This document shows positions 26,978-35,122 of a DNA stretch of 40,469 nucleotides, piece after piece. The translations under genes were made by a program, and so were the position numbers. The first letter of the stretch is position 1. Each line of letters opens with the position of its first letter. Origin of the DNA: Allobosea sp. ASV33 (lineage in GTDB: Bacteria; Pseudomonadota; Alphaproteobacteria; Rhizobiales; Beijerinckiaceae); contig NZ_JAELTI010000044.1 in assembly GCF_016428755.1 (NCBI RefSeq), forward strand, positions 1 through 40,469. The letters are read 5' to 3'. The notes under the pieces were generated by a model. The model ran no database searches, had not been told where the DNA came from, and was given only the letters and a program-made list of their open reading frames with translations.

Positions 26978-26997
26978 CTGTTGCCGTTCGGCAACAG
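26978..26997. repeat. 20-bp perfect palindrome upstream of the lipoprotein transpeptidase
   Basis: CTGTTGCCG-TT-CGGCAACAG lies between the MATE stop (27019) and the transpeptidase start (26837). There is no T-run on either side, so it looks more like an operator or RNA hairpin than an intrinsic terminator. No known regulator consensus is recognised. Confidence 0.6.
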
Positions 26998-27018
26998 GCC
27001 GGATCGCGGCCTTTCGGC

Positions 27019-28425
27019 TCAGGCCGCCTCGTGCAGCCCCCATTTGAGCAGCCCCAGCCGTTCCCGGGCCCGCCAGCGCCACAGCATCATCACGGCGACG
27101 ACCGAGAGCCCGATCACCAGCCCGATCCAGATCCCGCTGCCCGCGAGCGGGGTCAGGAAGCCGAGCCCAGCCGAGAGCGGCAGGCCGATGCCCCAGTAGC
27201 CGATACCCGCGAGGATCATCGGCAGGCGCGTATCGCCGAGGCCGCGCAGGATCGAGGAGCCGATAACCTGCGCCCCGTCGGCGATCTGGAAGACGGCGGC
27301 ATAGAACAGGAAGATCGCCGCGATCTGCGCCACCGCCTCCGCGCCGGGCTTCGACCGGTCGAGGAAGGGCGCGATCAGCCAATCCGGCACGGTCGCCATC
27401 AAGAGCGCCGTGAAGCACATGAAGCTCAGTGCCAGGATCAGCGCCATCATGCCGGCGCGCCGGATGCCCTCCTTGTCGCCGGAGCCGAAGGCGCGCCCGA
27501 CCCGCACCGTCCCGGCTTGGCCGATTCCGAGCGGCACCATGAAGGCGAGCGAGGCGATCTGGATCGCGATGGCATGGGCGGCGAGCGCGGTCGACCCGAG
27601 CAGCCCCATCATGAAGGCCGCGCCGTAGAAGATCAGCGATTCGAAGGCGAGCGTCAGCGCGATCGGCAGGCCCATGCGCCAGAAGGCGCGGTAGCGCGGC
27701 CAGTCCGGCACCCAGAAGCGACCGAACACCCGGTAGCGCCGGAACCGCCGGTCCAGCATGACCACCAGCGCGAGGCCGAGGAACATCAGGGCCGAGGAGA
27801 GCGCCGTCGCCATGCCCGATCCCGGAAGGCCGAGCGCCGGGAAGCCAAGCCGCCCGAACATCAGGCACCAGTTGGCGAAAGCGTTGAACGCCACCGCGAA
27901 GAGCACGACGATGAAGGCCCAGCGCGGCCGCTGCAGCGCGGCCACGAAGCCGCGCAGGCAGAGATAGAGGAAGAAGGGCAGCAGGCCCCATTGCAGCGTG
28001 TGGATATAGGACGCCGCGGCCCTCGACAGGGCGGGGTCCTGGCCCATCGCCCTCAGGATGAACTCGGCCTGCCAGAGGAAGAGCCACATCGGCCCGACCA
28101 TGGTGGCCGCGGCCCAGAAACCTTGGCGGACCGTGCGGCGCAAATCCCGCACCGCGTGCCTGTTGCGGCCGAGCTCGATCGCGATCATCGGCGAGACCGC
28201 GCCCATCGCGCCGATCCCGAAGATCAGCGCTGCATTGTAGAGATTGGTGCCGAGCGCGCCCGCCGCCAGCGCGTCCGGGCTGAGATGGCCCATCATGATG
28301 ACGTCGGTCGCCGTCATCGCGGTCTGAGCGACATTGGTCAGCACCATCGGCCAGCTCAGGGCCAGCATGGCGCGGGCTTCCGCAAGCCAGGGACGATGCG
28401 GACGGGACTCGGCGATTGCGGACAT
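27019..28425 (-). CDS. MATE family efflux transporter (NorM-like)
   Basis: 468 residues with twelve hydrophobic segments in two six-helix halves, the normal MATE size. The opening LALSWPMVLTNVAQTAMTATDVIMMGHLSPDALAAGALG is the family's first helix pair, and GIGQAGTVRVGRAFGSGD plus QIADGAQVIGSSILRGLGDTRLPM are the matching blocks of the second half. MATE proteins export cationic drugs, flavins or metabolites using sodium or proton gradients. It is divergent from the hydrolase cluster across 145 bp and may serve it by exporting a product, but this is only positional. The substrate is unknown. Confidence 0.94.
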   Translation of the reverse strand: MSAIAESRPHRPWLAEARAMLALSWPMVLTNVAQTAMTATDVIMMGHLSPDALAAGALGTNLYNAALIFGIGAMGAVSPMIAIELGRNRHAVRDLRRTVRQGFWAAATMVGPMWLFLWQAEFILRAMGQDPALSRAAASYIHTLQWGLLPFFLYLCLRGFVAALQRPRWAFIVVLFAVAFNAFANWCLMFGRLGFPALGLPGSGMATALSSALMFLGLALVVMLDRRFRRYRVFGRFWVPDWPRYRAFWRMGLPIALTLAFESLIFYGAAFMMGLLGSTALAAHAIAIQIASLAFMVPLGIGQAGTVRVGRAFGSGDKEGIRRAGMMALILALSFMCFTALLMATVPDWLIAPFLDRSKPGAEAVAQIAAIFLFYAAVFQIADGAQVIGSSILRGLGDTRLPMILAGIGYWGIGLPLSAGLGFLTPLAGSGIWIGLVIGLSVVAVMMLWRWRARERLGLLKWGLHEAA

Positions 28426-28570
28426 GGGGTGCCGCTTCTACCGCCGATCGGGGCATAGAAATAGCCGCGGCCACGCGCTCCGCCGCCCTGAGCCGATGCG
28501 CTGGACGCGGGTCGACAACCGCTGCCGCGGTCTGCATCTTGCCTTGCCGACTGCGGAGGAGCGTAAGCCG

Positions 28571-29800
28571 ATGAGCACCAATCTGAGGATCGACGGCGCG
28601 AGACTGACTTCGCGCCTTGCCGAGCTTTCGAAGATCGGTGCGACGCCGGAAGGCGGCTGCCGCCGCCTCGCCCTGACTGATGAAGACAAGCAGGGGCGCG
28701 ACTGGCTGGTCGGCCAGATGAAGGCGCTCGGCCTCGATACCCGTGTGGATGCGATCGGCAATATCGTCGGCATCCTGAGGGGACAGCAGGACGGCCCGGC
28801 CGTCATCATGGGCTCGCATATCGACACGGTCGGTACCGGCGGGCGCTTCGATGGTGCGCTCGGTGTCGTCGCCGGCGTCGAGGTTCTCGCCGCCTTGCGC
28901 GATGCTGGGCTGACGCCGAAGCGCGACATGGCGGTGATCGCCTTCACCAACGAGGAGGGCGCGCGCTTCCACCCGGACATGCTCGGCTCCTATGTCTGGG
29001 CCGGCGGCATGAGCGTCGAGGCGGCGCACCGGGAAGTCGATTCCGAAGGCATCGGGCTGGGCGCCGAGCTGAAGCGCATCGGCTACGAGGGCGCGGAGAA
29101 GCCGGGCTTCCTGCCGGCCCATGCCTATCTGGAGATGCATATCGAGCAGGGGCCGGTGCTGGAGAACGAGGGCGGCGGGCTTGGCGCCGTCACCGGCATC
29201 CAGGCGATCTGCTGGCTCGAACTCACCGTGAAGGGCCGCCCGAGCCATGCCGGCACGACGCCGATGGCCTATCGCAAGGACCCGGGGCTTGCCGCCGCGC
29301 GCATCAATATCTTCGCCAATGAACTGACCAAGACCATTCCCAACCAGCTCGCCAATAGCGGCGTCATCCGCGTCCAGCCCGGCAACGTCAATGTCGTGCC
29401 CGAGACCGTGGTGATGACGCTCGACCTGCGCAATCCGCTCGATCAGCCGCTGGCCCAGGCCGAGGCCGCGGTGCGCGCCTTCGGCGCCGAGTTGGCCGCG
29501 CGCGACGGCATCGAGATCTCCTTTCGCGACCTCGCGCGCTTCCCAGCGACGCCCTTCGCCGAAGAGCTGATCGCCGAGGTCGAGCGCAGCGCGGGCGAAT
29601 TCGGTCTGCCGATCCGCCGCATGATCTCCGGCGCCGGCCACGATGCCCAGATGATGGCGCGGCTCTGCCCGACGGCGATGGTGTTCATTCCCTCGATCGG
29701 CGGTCTCTCGCACAACCCGGCCGAGTTCAGCACCGACGACGACATGGTCGCCGGCGCGAATATCCTGCTCACCACGGCCTGGCGCGTCGCCAACGCCTGA
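28571..29800 (+). CDS. Zn-dependent hydrolase, N-carbamoyl-L-amino acid hydrolase/ureidoglycolate-type (M20)
   Basis: 409 residues, M20/amidase-hydantoinase-carbamoylase family. The bimetal site is complete: GSHIDTVGTGGRFDGALG (His and bridging Asp), FTNEEGARF (paired Glu), EMHIEQGP (His) and the late SHNPAEFSTDDD (His). The dimerisation insert has RPSHAGTTPM. Relatives cleave N-carbamoyl-L-amino acids, beta-ureidopropionate, allantoate or ureidoglycine, releasing ammonia and CO2. The start at 28571 has GGAGGAGC ahead of it; the open frame upstream overlaps the MATE gene and shows no similarity. First gene of the long plus-strand cluster, 11 bp before the amidase. The exact substrate is undecided. 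Confidence 0.92.
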   Translation: MSTNLRIDGARLTSRLAELSKIGATPEGGCRRLALTDEDKQGRDWLVGQMKALGLDTRVDAIGNIVGILRGQQDGPAVIMGSHIDTVGTGGRFDGALGVVAGVEVLAALRDAGLTPKRDMAVIAFTNEEGARFHPDMLGSYVWAGGMSVEAAHREVDSEGIGLGAELKRIGYEGAEKPGFLPAHAYLEMHIEQGPVLENEGGGLGAVTGIQAICWLELTVKGRPSHAGTTPMAYRKDPGLAAARINIFANELTKTIPNQLANSGVIRVQPGNVNVVPETVVMTLDLRNPLDQPLAQAEAAVRAFGAELAARDGIEISFRDLARFPATPFAEELIAEVERSAGEFGLPIRRMISGAGHDAQMMARLCPTAMVFIPSIGGLSHNPAEFSTDDDMVAGANILLTTAWRVANA

Positions 29801-29811
29801 GAGGTCCCCTC

Positions 29812-31224
29812 ATGACGACGATCGCCACGCTTTCCGCCGCCGAGCTCGGCCCGCTCTATGCGAGCAAGCAGCTCTCCCCCGTCGAGGTGGCGAAGGACAC
29901 GCTCGCCCGCATCGAGCGCTTCGAGCCTGCGGTGAACGCCTTCGCCGTCCGCGACGAGGCGGTCACGCTCGCCATGGCCGAAGCCTCGCAGGCGCGCTGG
30001 CTGAAGGGCGAGGCGATCGGCCCGCTCGACGGCGTGCCCGTCACCATCAAGGACAATCTCGGCGTCGCCGGCTGGTCGATGCAGCGCGGCTCGGCCATCG
30101 CCTCCGACGCGCCCTTTCCCGAGGATTCTCCGGTCACGGCACGATTGCGCGAGGCCGGCACCGTCTTTCTCGGCAAGACCACGATGCCGGAATATGGCTG
30201 GAAGGGTGTCGGCGATTCGCCGCTCACCGGCATCACCCGCAATCCCTGGAACACCGGCACCGGGCCGGGTGGCTCTTCGTCGGGCGCGGCGGTCTGCGCC
30301 GCGCTCAATCTCGGCTGCATCCATATCGGCACGGATGGCGCGGGCTCCGTGCGCATTCCCGCCGCCTTCACCGGCGTCGTTGGGCTGAAGCCGAGCTATG
30401 GCCGCGTGCCGGCCTGGCCGATCTCGGTCATGGGCTTCCTTGCCCATCTCGGGCCGTTGGCGCGCACCGTCACCGATACCGCGCTCGCCATGAAGGTGAT
30501 CGGCCAGCCCGACGCGCGCGACATGACCGCGCTCACGGATCGCCCGCCGGATTATGTCGACGGGCTCAAGGGCAGCATGAGAGGCCTGCGCGTCGCCTGG
30601 TCGCCGCGCCTCGGCCAGAACGTCGCTGTCGATCCCGAGATCGCCGCGCTGACGGCTGCGGCCGCACAGGTCTTCGCCGAGCTCGGCGCGACTGTGGAGG
30701 AGGTCGATCCCGGTTTCGACGATCCCATCGAGATCCTGATGACGCTCTGGTCCTCGGGCGCGGCGCTGGCGCTGAAGAGCATCGATGCCGCCGGGCGCAA
30801 GCGGATGGACCCGGGCCTCGTCGCTGTAGCGGAGCAAGGAGAGCGGGTCCCGGCTTCGGCCTATGTCGATGCGCTCCTGAACCAGCGCAATGCGCTGGCT
30901 TACCGGATGGCGCAGTTCCACCAGAAATACGACCTGCTGCTGACGCCGACCTTGCCGTTGCCGGCCTTCGCCGTCGGGCGCGATACGCCCGAGCACGGCG
31001 CCTATGGCGAGGACTGGACGCGCTGGACGCCTTTCACCTACCCGTTCAACATCACCGAGCAGCCCGCGGTCTCCGTGCCTTGCGGCCTGACCAAGGCAGG
31101 CCTGCCGGCCGGGCTCCAGATCGTCGGCGCCTTCGGCAAGGATGCGCTCGTTTTGCGGGCGGCCGCGGCCTTCGAGCAGGCGCGTCCGTTTGCCCGTGTG
31201 GATGAACCGGTCAAACCGATTTAA
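29812..31224 (+). CDS. Amidase (amidase signature family)
   Basis: 470 residues, full length for the amidase-signature family (GatA, AtzF, aryl-amidases). The Ser-cisSer-Lys triad is visible as K80 in GVPVTIKDN, S155 in GPGGSSSGAA and S179 in GTDGAGSVRIPAAFTG, each one residue off the GatA numbering I recall. There is no GatB or GatC next to it and the context is catabolic, so a stand-alone amidase acting on a small amide or urea derivative is more likely than tRNA amidation. ATG lies 11 bp after the hydrolase stop, so the two are co-transcribed. The substrate is unknown. Confidence 0.9.
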   Translation: MTTIATLSAAELGPLYASKQLSPVEVAKDTLARIERFEPAVNAFAVRDEAVTLAMAEASQARWLKGEAIGPLDGVPVTIKDNLGVAGWSMQRGSAIASDAPFPEDSPVTARLREAGTVFLGKTTMPEYGWKGVGDSPLTGITRNPWNTGTGPGGSSSGAAVCAALNLGCIHIGTDGAGSVRIPAAFTGVVGLKPSYGRVPAWPISVMGFLAHLGPLARTVTDTALAMKVIGQPDARDMTALTDRPPDYVDGLKGSMRGLRVAWSPRLGQNVAVDPEIAALTAAAAQVFAELGATVEEVDPGFDDPIEILMTLWSSGAALALKSIDAAGRKRMDPGLVAVAEQGERVPASAYVDALLNQRNALAYRMAQFHQKYDLLLTPTLPLPAFAVGRDTPEHGAYGEDWTRWTPFTYPFNITEQPAVSVPCGLTKAGLPAGLQIVGAFGKDALVLRAAAAFEQARPFARVDEPVKPI

Positions 31225-31226
31225 TC

Positions 31227-31381
31227 GCGGATTTTTTCGCTTTTCCCGGAACGGGCCGAAAAAGCCCCTTCGGGCGCCCAAACCCTGCGTTCCCCCTGCA
31301 GAAGTTCCGTCTGGCACGAACCGTGCAGGCGGTTGGCGGGCTCTAGCGGGTGCTGCTGCGTGTTGTCAGGCGGATTTTTTC
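31227..31381 (+). repeat. 12-bp direct repeat bracketing the sigma-54 promoter
   Basis: GCGGATTTTTTC occurs at 31227-31238 and again at 31370-31381, one copy on each side of the candidate sigma-54 site. In this GC-rich DNA such a T6 word twice in 155 bp is notable. It may be a regulator or IHF-like contact; no function is known. Confidence 0.5.
31312..31327 (+). promoter_or_regulatory. Sigma-54 (RpoN) promoter upstream of the peptide-type ABC genes
   Basis: TGGCACG-AACC-GTGCA with a preceding C. The -24 GG and -12 GC are separated by exactly 10 bp, and only one base differs from the YTGGCACGrNNNTTGCW consensus (G for the first T of TTGC). It lies about 110 bp before the binding-protein start in a 211-bp gene-free gap, the right place for an NtrC-type regulated promoter. 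Confidence 0.65.
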
Positions 31382-31435
31382 TGCTCAAACTTGCGGCAAG
31401 GCAGCCCGTTCAGAGGCGCCGCTTCAGGGGAGAGC

Positions 31436-33034
31436 ATGATGGATCGCAGGACGTTTCTGAAATCCGCGACGGGCGCCGGCATGGCCGCCGCGACAGGCGG
31501 GCTGGCGATGCCCGCCCTGGCGCAAAGCCCAGCCAAGACGCTACGCTTCGTACCGCAGGCCAATCTCGCGAATTTCGACCCGATCTGGGGAACGCAATAC
31601 GTCGTCCGCAACGCCGCTGCGCTGGTCTGGGACACGCTTTACGGCATCGATTCGAAGTTCCAGCCGCAGCGCCAGATGGTCGAGACGGAGGAGGTCTCCT
31701 CCGACGGCTTGACCTGGACCTTCAAGCTGCGCTCCGGCCTCAAGTTCCATGACGGCACGCCGGTCACCTCCAAGGACGTGGTCGCCAGCCTCGTGCGCTG
31801 GTCGGCGCGCGATCCGATGGGCCTGATGCTGCGCGCCATCCAGGTCGAGCTCGCGCCCGTCGACGAACTGACCTGGAAATGGTCGCTGAAGCAGCCCTTC
31901 CCGAAGATGCTGCTGGCGCTGGCCAAGAACAACGCGCCCTGTTCCTTCGTGATGCCCGAGCGCATCGCCAAGACCGACCCCTTCACGCAGATCACCGAAT
32001 ATATCGGCTCCGGCCCGATGAAGTTCCTGCGTAACGACTGGGTGCCCGGCGCCAAGGCGGTGTTCGAGAAATTCGCGGACTACAAGCCGCGCTCCGAAAA
32101 GGCGGACTGGCTCGCCGGCGGCAAGAACATCCTGGTCGACCGCGTCGAATGGGTGATCATGCCGGACGCCGCGACCGCTGCTGCCGCGCTCCAGAACGGC
32201 GAGGTCGACTGGTGGGAGACCCCGCTCGCCGATCTCGTGCCGGTGCTCAAGGGCCACAAGGACATCAATGTCGATATCGGCGATCCGCTGGGCAATGTCG
32301 GCGCCTTCCGCATGAACCACCTGTTCCCGCCCTTCAACAACCTGAAGGTGCGCCAGGCGGTGCTCACGGCGCTGAACCAGGAAGACTACATGCGCGCCGT
32401 CGTCGGCGACGACGACAAGCTCTGGAAGCCGCTGCCGGGCTTCTTCACCCCGGGCACGCCGCTCTACACCGAGGAAGGCGGCGACATCCTCAAGAAGCGC
32501 AATGTTGCCGAAGCCAAGAAGCTCCTCGCGGAATCCGGCTACAAGGGCGAGCCTGTGGTCTGCGTCGTCGCGCAGGACATGGCCGCGACCAAGTCGATGG
32601 GCGACGTCACCGCCTCGCTGCTCAAGAGCATCGGCATGAACGTCGATTTCGTCGCCACCGACTGGGGCACGGTCGGCTCCCGCCGCGCCCAGAAGACGCC
32701 TCCGGGACAGGGCGGCTGGAGCATGTTCCACACCTGGCATGCCGGCGCCGACTGCATCAATCCGGCCGCCTATACCGCGATCCGCGCCAATGGCGACAAG
32801 GCCTGGTTCGGCTGGCCGGACGTGCCCGCGGTCGAGACCGAGGTCACCAACTGGTTCAATGCCAAGGATCTGGCCGAGGAAAAGGCGGCGATGGGCCGCC
32901 TCAACAAGGCCGCCGTCGAGAACGTCGTCTTCGCGCCGACCGGCTTCTATCTCGGCTACCAGGCCTGGCGGAAGAACGTCACCGGCGTGGTCAGCGGGCC
33001 GCTGCCGTTCTTCTGGGACGTCAAGAAGGGCTGA
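31436..33034 (+). CDS. ABC transporter substrate-binding protein, peptide/opine/nickel type (SBP_bac_5), Tat-exported
   Basis: 532 residues, family 5 extracytoplasmic receptor (DppA/OppA type). The N-terminus MMDRRTFLKSATGAGM ... ALAQ is a twin-arginine signal (DRRTFLK), cleaved near residue 30. The mature part has LRFVPQANLANFDPIWGTQYVVRNAA, LRSGLKFHDGTPVTSKDVVASLVRW and MNHLFPPFNNLKVRQAVLTALN, all typical. GGGGAGAGC precedes two adjacent ATGs (31436 and 31439); either could start it. Two permease genes follow. In this cluster the ligand is probably a modified amino acid or small peptide-like nitrogen source; that is inference. Confidence 0.94.
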   Translation: MMDRRTFLKSATGAGMAAATGGLAMPALAQSPAKTLRFVPQANLANFDPIWGTQYVVRNAAALVWDTLYGIDSKFQPQRQMVETEEVSSDGLTWTFKLRSGLKFHDGTPVTSKDVVASLVRWSARDPMGLMLRAIQVELAPVDELTWKWSLKQPFPKMLLALAKNNAPCSFVMPERIAKTDPFTQITEYIGSGPMKFLRNDWVPGAKAVFEKFADYKPRSEKADWLAGGKNILVDRVEWVIMPDAATAAAALQNGEVDWWETPLADLVPVLKGHKDINVDIGDPLGNVGAFRMNHLFPPFNNLKVRQAVLTALNQEDYMRAVVGDDDKLWKPLPGFFTPGTPLYTEEGGDILKKRNVAEAKKLLAESGYKGEPVVCVVAQDMAATKSMGDVTASLLKSIGMNVDFVATDWGTVGSRRAQKTPPGQGGWSMFHTWHAGADCINPAAYTAIRANGDKAWFGWPDVPAVETEVTNWFNAKDLAEEKAAMGRLNKAAVENVVFAPTGFYLGYQAWRKNVTGVVSGPLPFFWDVKKG

Positions 33035-33040
33035 TCGCCC

Positions 33041-33066
33041 GCGCGGAGCAGCAAGGCGCTCCGCGC
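33041..33066 (+). other. Stem-loop between binding-protein and permease genes
   Basis: GCGCGGAGC/GCTCCGCGC, a 9-bp stem with an 8-nt loop, sits 7 bp after the binding-protein stop and 100 bp before the first permease gene. It lacks a T-run. Such hairpins commonly protect the receptor mRNA 3' end so that the receptor is made in excess over the permeases. Confidence 0.5.
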
Positions 33067-33166
33067 TCCCGGAGCTGCTCCGGCTCCGTTGCCTCGCTTC
33101 GTCGCGACCCGGAAGAAATCCGGGCCGCGGCCCCTGCTATCGCTTTGAACGAGGTCCCCCGGCCCC

Positions 33167-34108
33167 ATGCTTAGTTTCGTCGTCAGGCGCATCATCACGA
33201 CCATCCCGGTGATGGCCTTCGTGGCGTTGTTCGTCTTTTCGCTGCTCTATATCGCGCCGGGCGATCCCGCCGCCATCATCGCCGGTGACCAGGCCTCGCC
33301 CGCCGATGTCGAGCGCATCCGCGCCAGCCTGGGCCTTGACCGGCCTTATCTGGTGCGCTTCGCCGAATGGTCGTTCCGGGTGATCCAGGGCGATCTCGGC
33401 ACCTCGATCTTCACCAACCTCCCGGTGACGCAGCTCATCGCGCAGCGCATCGAGCCGACGTTGTCGCTGATGGTCCTGACGCTGATCTTCGCTGTCGTGG
33501 TCGCCGTACCGATGGGCGTGGTGGCGGCCTGGAAGGCCGGCAGCTGGGTCGACAAGGCGGCGATGGGCTTCGCCGTGCTCGGCTTCTCCGTGCCGGTCTT
33601 CGTCGTCGGCTATCTGCTCGCCTATCTTTTCGCGCTCAAGCTCGATTGGCTGCCGGTGCAGGGCTACACGCCGATAGCGCAAGGCTTCTGGCCCTGGCTC
33701 AGGAACCTGATCCTGCCGGCCGTCACGCTCGGCCTCGTCTATATCGCGCTGATCGCCCGCATCACCCGCGCCACCATGCTCGAAGTGCTGCAGCAGGATT
33801 ATGTCCGCACCGCCCAGGCCAAGGGCGTGGCGCAGAAGGACGTGCTCTTCCTGCATTCGCTCAAGAACGCGGCGGTGCCGATCGTCACGATCATCGGCAT
33901 CGGCATCGCGCTGCTGATCGGCGGCGCGGTCGTCACCGAGAGCGTCTTCGCCATTCCCGGCCTCGGCCGGCTCACCGTCGATGCGATCCTGCGCCGAGAC
34001 TACCCCGTCATCCAGGGCGTCGTGCTCATGTTCAGCCTGGTCTACGTGCTCGTGAACCTGCTGATCGACCTGACCTATACCCTCGTCGACCCGAGGATCC
34101 GCTATTGA
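33167..34108 (+). CDS. ABC transporter permease, DppB/OppB-like
   Basis: 313 residues, normal length. The first helix (FVVRRIITTIPVMAFVALFVFSLLYIAPGDPA) with its following periplasmic loop ADVERIRASLGLDRPYLVRFAEW is the DppB hallmark. About six membrane segments follow, with the EAA cytoplasmic loop YVRTAQAKGVAQKDVLFLHSLKNAAVPI that contacts the ATPase. The C-terminus ends in TYTLVDPRIRY, typical of DppB. Its stop overlaps the TTG start of the next permease. The Shine-Dalgarno is poor (GAGG about 14 bp upstream). Confidence 0.95.
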   Translation: MLSFVVRRIITTIPVMAFVALFVFSLLYIAPGDPAAIIAGDQASPADVERIRASLGLDRPYLVRFAEWSFRVIQGDLGTSIFTNLPVTQLIAQRIEPTLSLMVLTLIFAVVVAVPMGVVAAWKAGSWVDKAAMGFAVLGFSVPVFVVGYLLAYLFALKLDWLPVQGYTPIAQGFWPWLRNLILPAVTLGLVYIALIARITRATMLEVLQQDYVRTAQAKGVAQKDVLFLHSLKNAAVPIVTIIGIGIALLIGGAVVTESVFAIPGLGRLTVDAILRRDYPVIQGVVLMFSLVYVLVNLLIDLTYTLVDPRIRY

Positions 34109-35010
34109 CCGCTCAATCGACCCCCGCGACCGTCGCAGCTCCCGCCACCGAGCCGGTGAAGGCCGAACTGAGCCGCGCCGCCCGCTTCCGCCGCTATCTG
34201 CGCCGGCACCCGTCCGTCGCCGTCGGCGGCGGGCTCCTCATCCTGATGGCGCTGATCGGCATCTTCGCGCCGCTGCTCTGGACCACCGATCCGACCGCGA
34301 TCTCGCCATCGCGCCGCACCCGCGTGCCCTCCGAGCTCTACTGGTTCGGCACCGACATGCTGGGCCGCGACGTCTATTCGCGCGTGATCTATGGCGCCCG
34401 CGTCTCGCTGCTCGTCGGCTTCAGCGTGGCGGTCCTGGCCTCGGTCATCGGCCTGGCGATCGGCCTCTTCGCCGGCTTCATCCGCTGGGCCGACGGCATC
34501 ATCATGCGCATCATCGACGGCATGATGTCGATCCCCCCGATCCTGCTCGCCATCGCCCTGATGGCGCTGACGCGCGGCTCGATCCAGAACGTCATCATCG
34601 CCATCACCGTCGCGGAGATTCCCCGCGTGGCGCGCCTCGTGCGTGGCGTCGTGCTCAGCTTGCGCGAGCAACCCTATGTCGAGGCTGCCGTGGCGAATGG
34701 TGCGCGCGTGCCGCGCATCATCTTCCGCCACATCCTGCCCAACACCTTCGCGCCGATGAGCGTGCAGGCGACCTATATCTGCGCCAGCGCCATGATCGTC
34801 GAGGCGATCCTGTCCTTCATCGGCGCGGGCGTGCCGCCGGCGACGCCGTCCTGGGGCAACATCATGGCCGAGGGCAGGGCGCTTTGGCAGGTCCGGCCGC
34901 ACATCATCCTGTTCCCGGCGGTGTTCCTCTCGATCACCGTGCTGGCCGTCAACCTGCTCGGCGACGGCCTGAGAGACTCCCTCGATCCGCGCCTGGCCAA
35001 GACGCTCTGA
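34105..35010 (+). CDS. ABC transporter permease, DppC/OppC-like (TTG start)
   Basis: 301 residues. A TTG at 34105 overlaps the DppB-like stop (TTGA) and gives the family's normal N-terminus; no ATG is suitably placed. The N-terminal OppC_N segment FRRYLRRHPSVAVGGGLLILMALIGIFAPLLW, then FGTDMLGRDVYSRVIYGARVSLLVGF, the EAA loop PYVEAAVANGARVPRIIFRHILPNTFAPM and the ending GDGLRDSLDPRLAKTL are all standard. ATP-binding subunits normally follow DppC, but here the next gene is a D-carbamoylase and no ABC ATPase is found in the cluster. Confidence 0.95.
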   Translation: MTAQSTPATVAAPATEPVKAELSRAARFRRYLRRHPSVAVGGGLLILMALIGIFAPLLWTTDPTAISPSRRTRVPSELYWFGTDMLGRDVYSRVIYGARVSLLVGFSVAVLASVIGLAIGLFAGFIRWADGIIMRIIDGMMSIPPILLAIALMALTRGSIQNVIIAITVAEIPRVARLVRGVVLSLREQPYVEAAVANGARVPRIIFRHILPNTFAPMSVQATYICASAMIVEAILSFIGAGVPPATPSWGNIMAEGRALWQVRPHIILFPAVFLSITVLAVNLLGDGLRDSLDPRLAKTL

Positions 35011-35122
35011 GGGCCCGCCCCGCAGCTGGGACAACCCACGCCCCGCATTGCCGGCGCTTGACGCGCCGGCTCGGCACATCGAAGCCTTCCCCTCAGGGTG
35101 ATCCTCATCCGGAGTCTATGCC

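Noticed and set aside
26771..29713. A 980-residue minus-strand open frame across MATE and the M20 hydrolase
   Set aside because: It lies out of frame with MATE and antisense to the hydrolase; the translation is Arg/Ala/Asp-rich with no family resemblance.
29443..31317. A 624-residue minus-strand frame opposite the amidase
   Set aside because: Antisense shadow with compositionally biased translation; the amidase has an intact catalytic triad.
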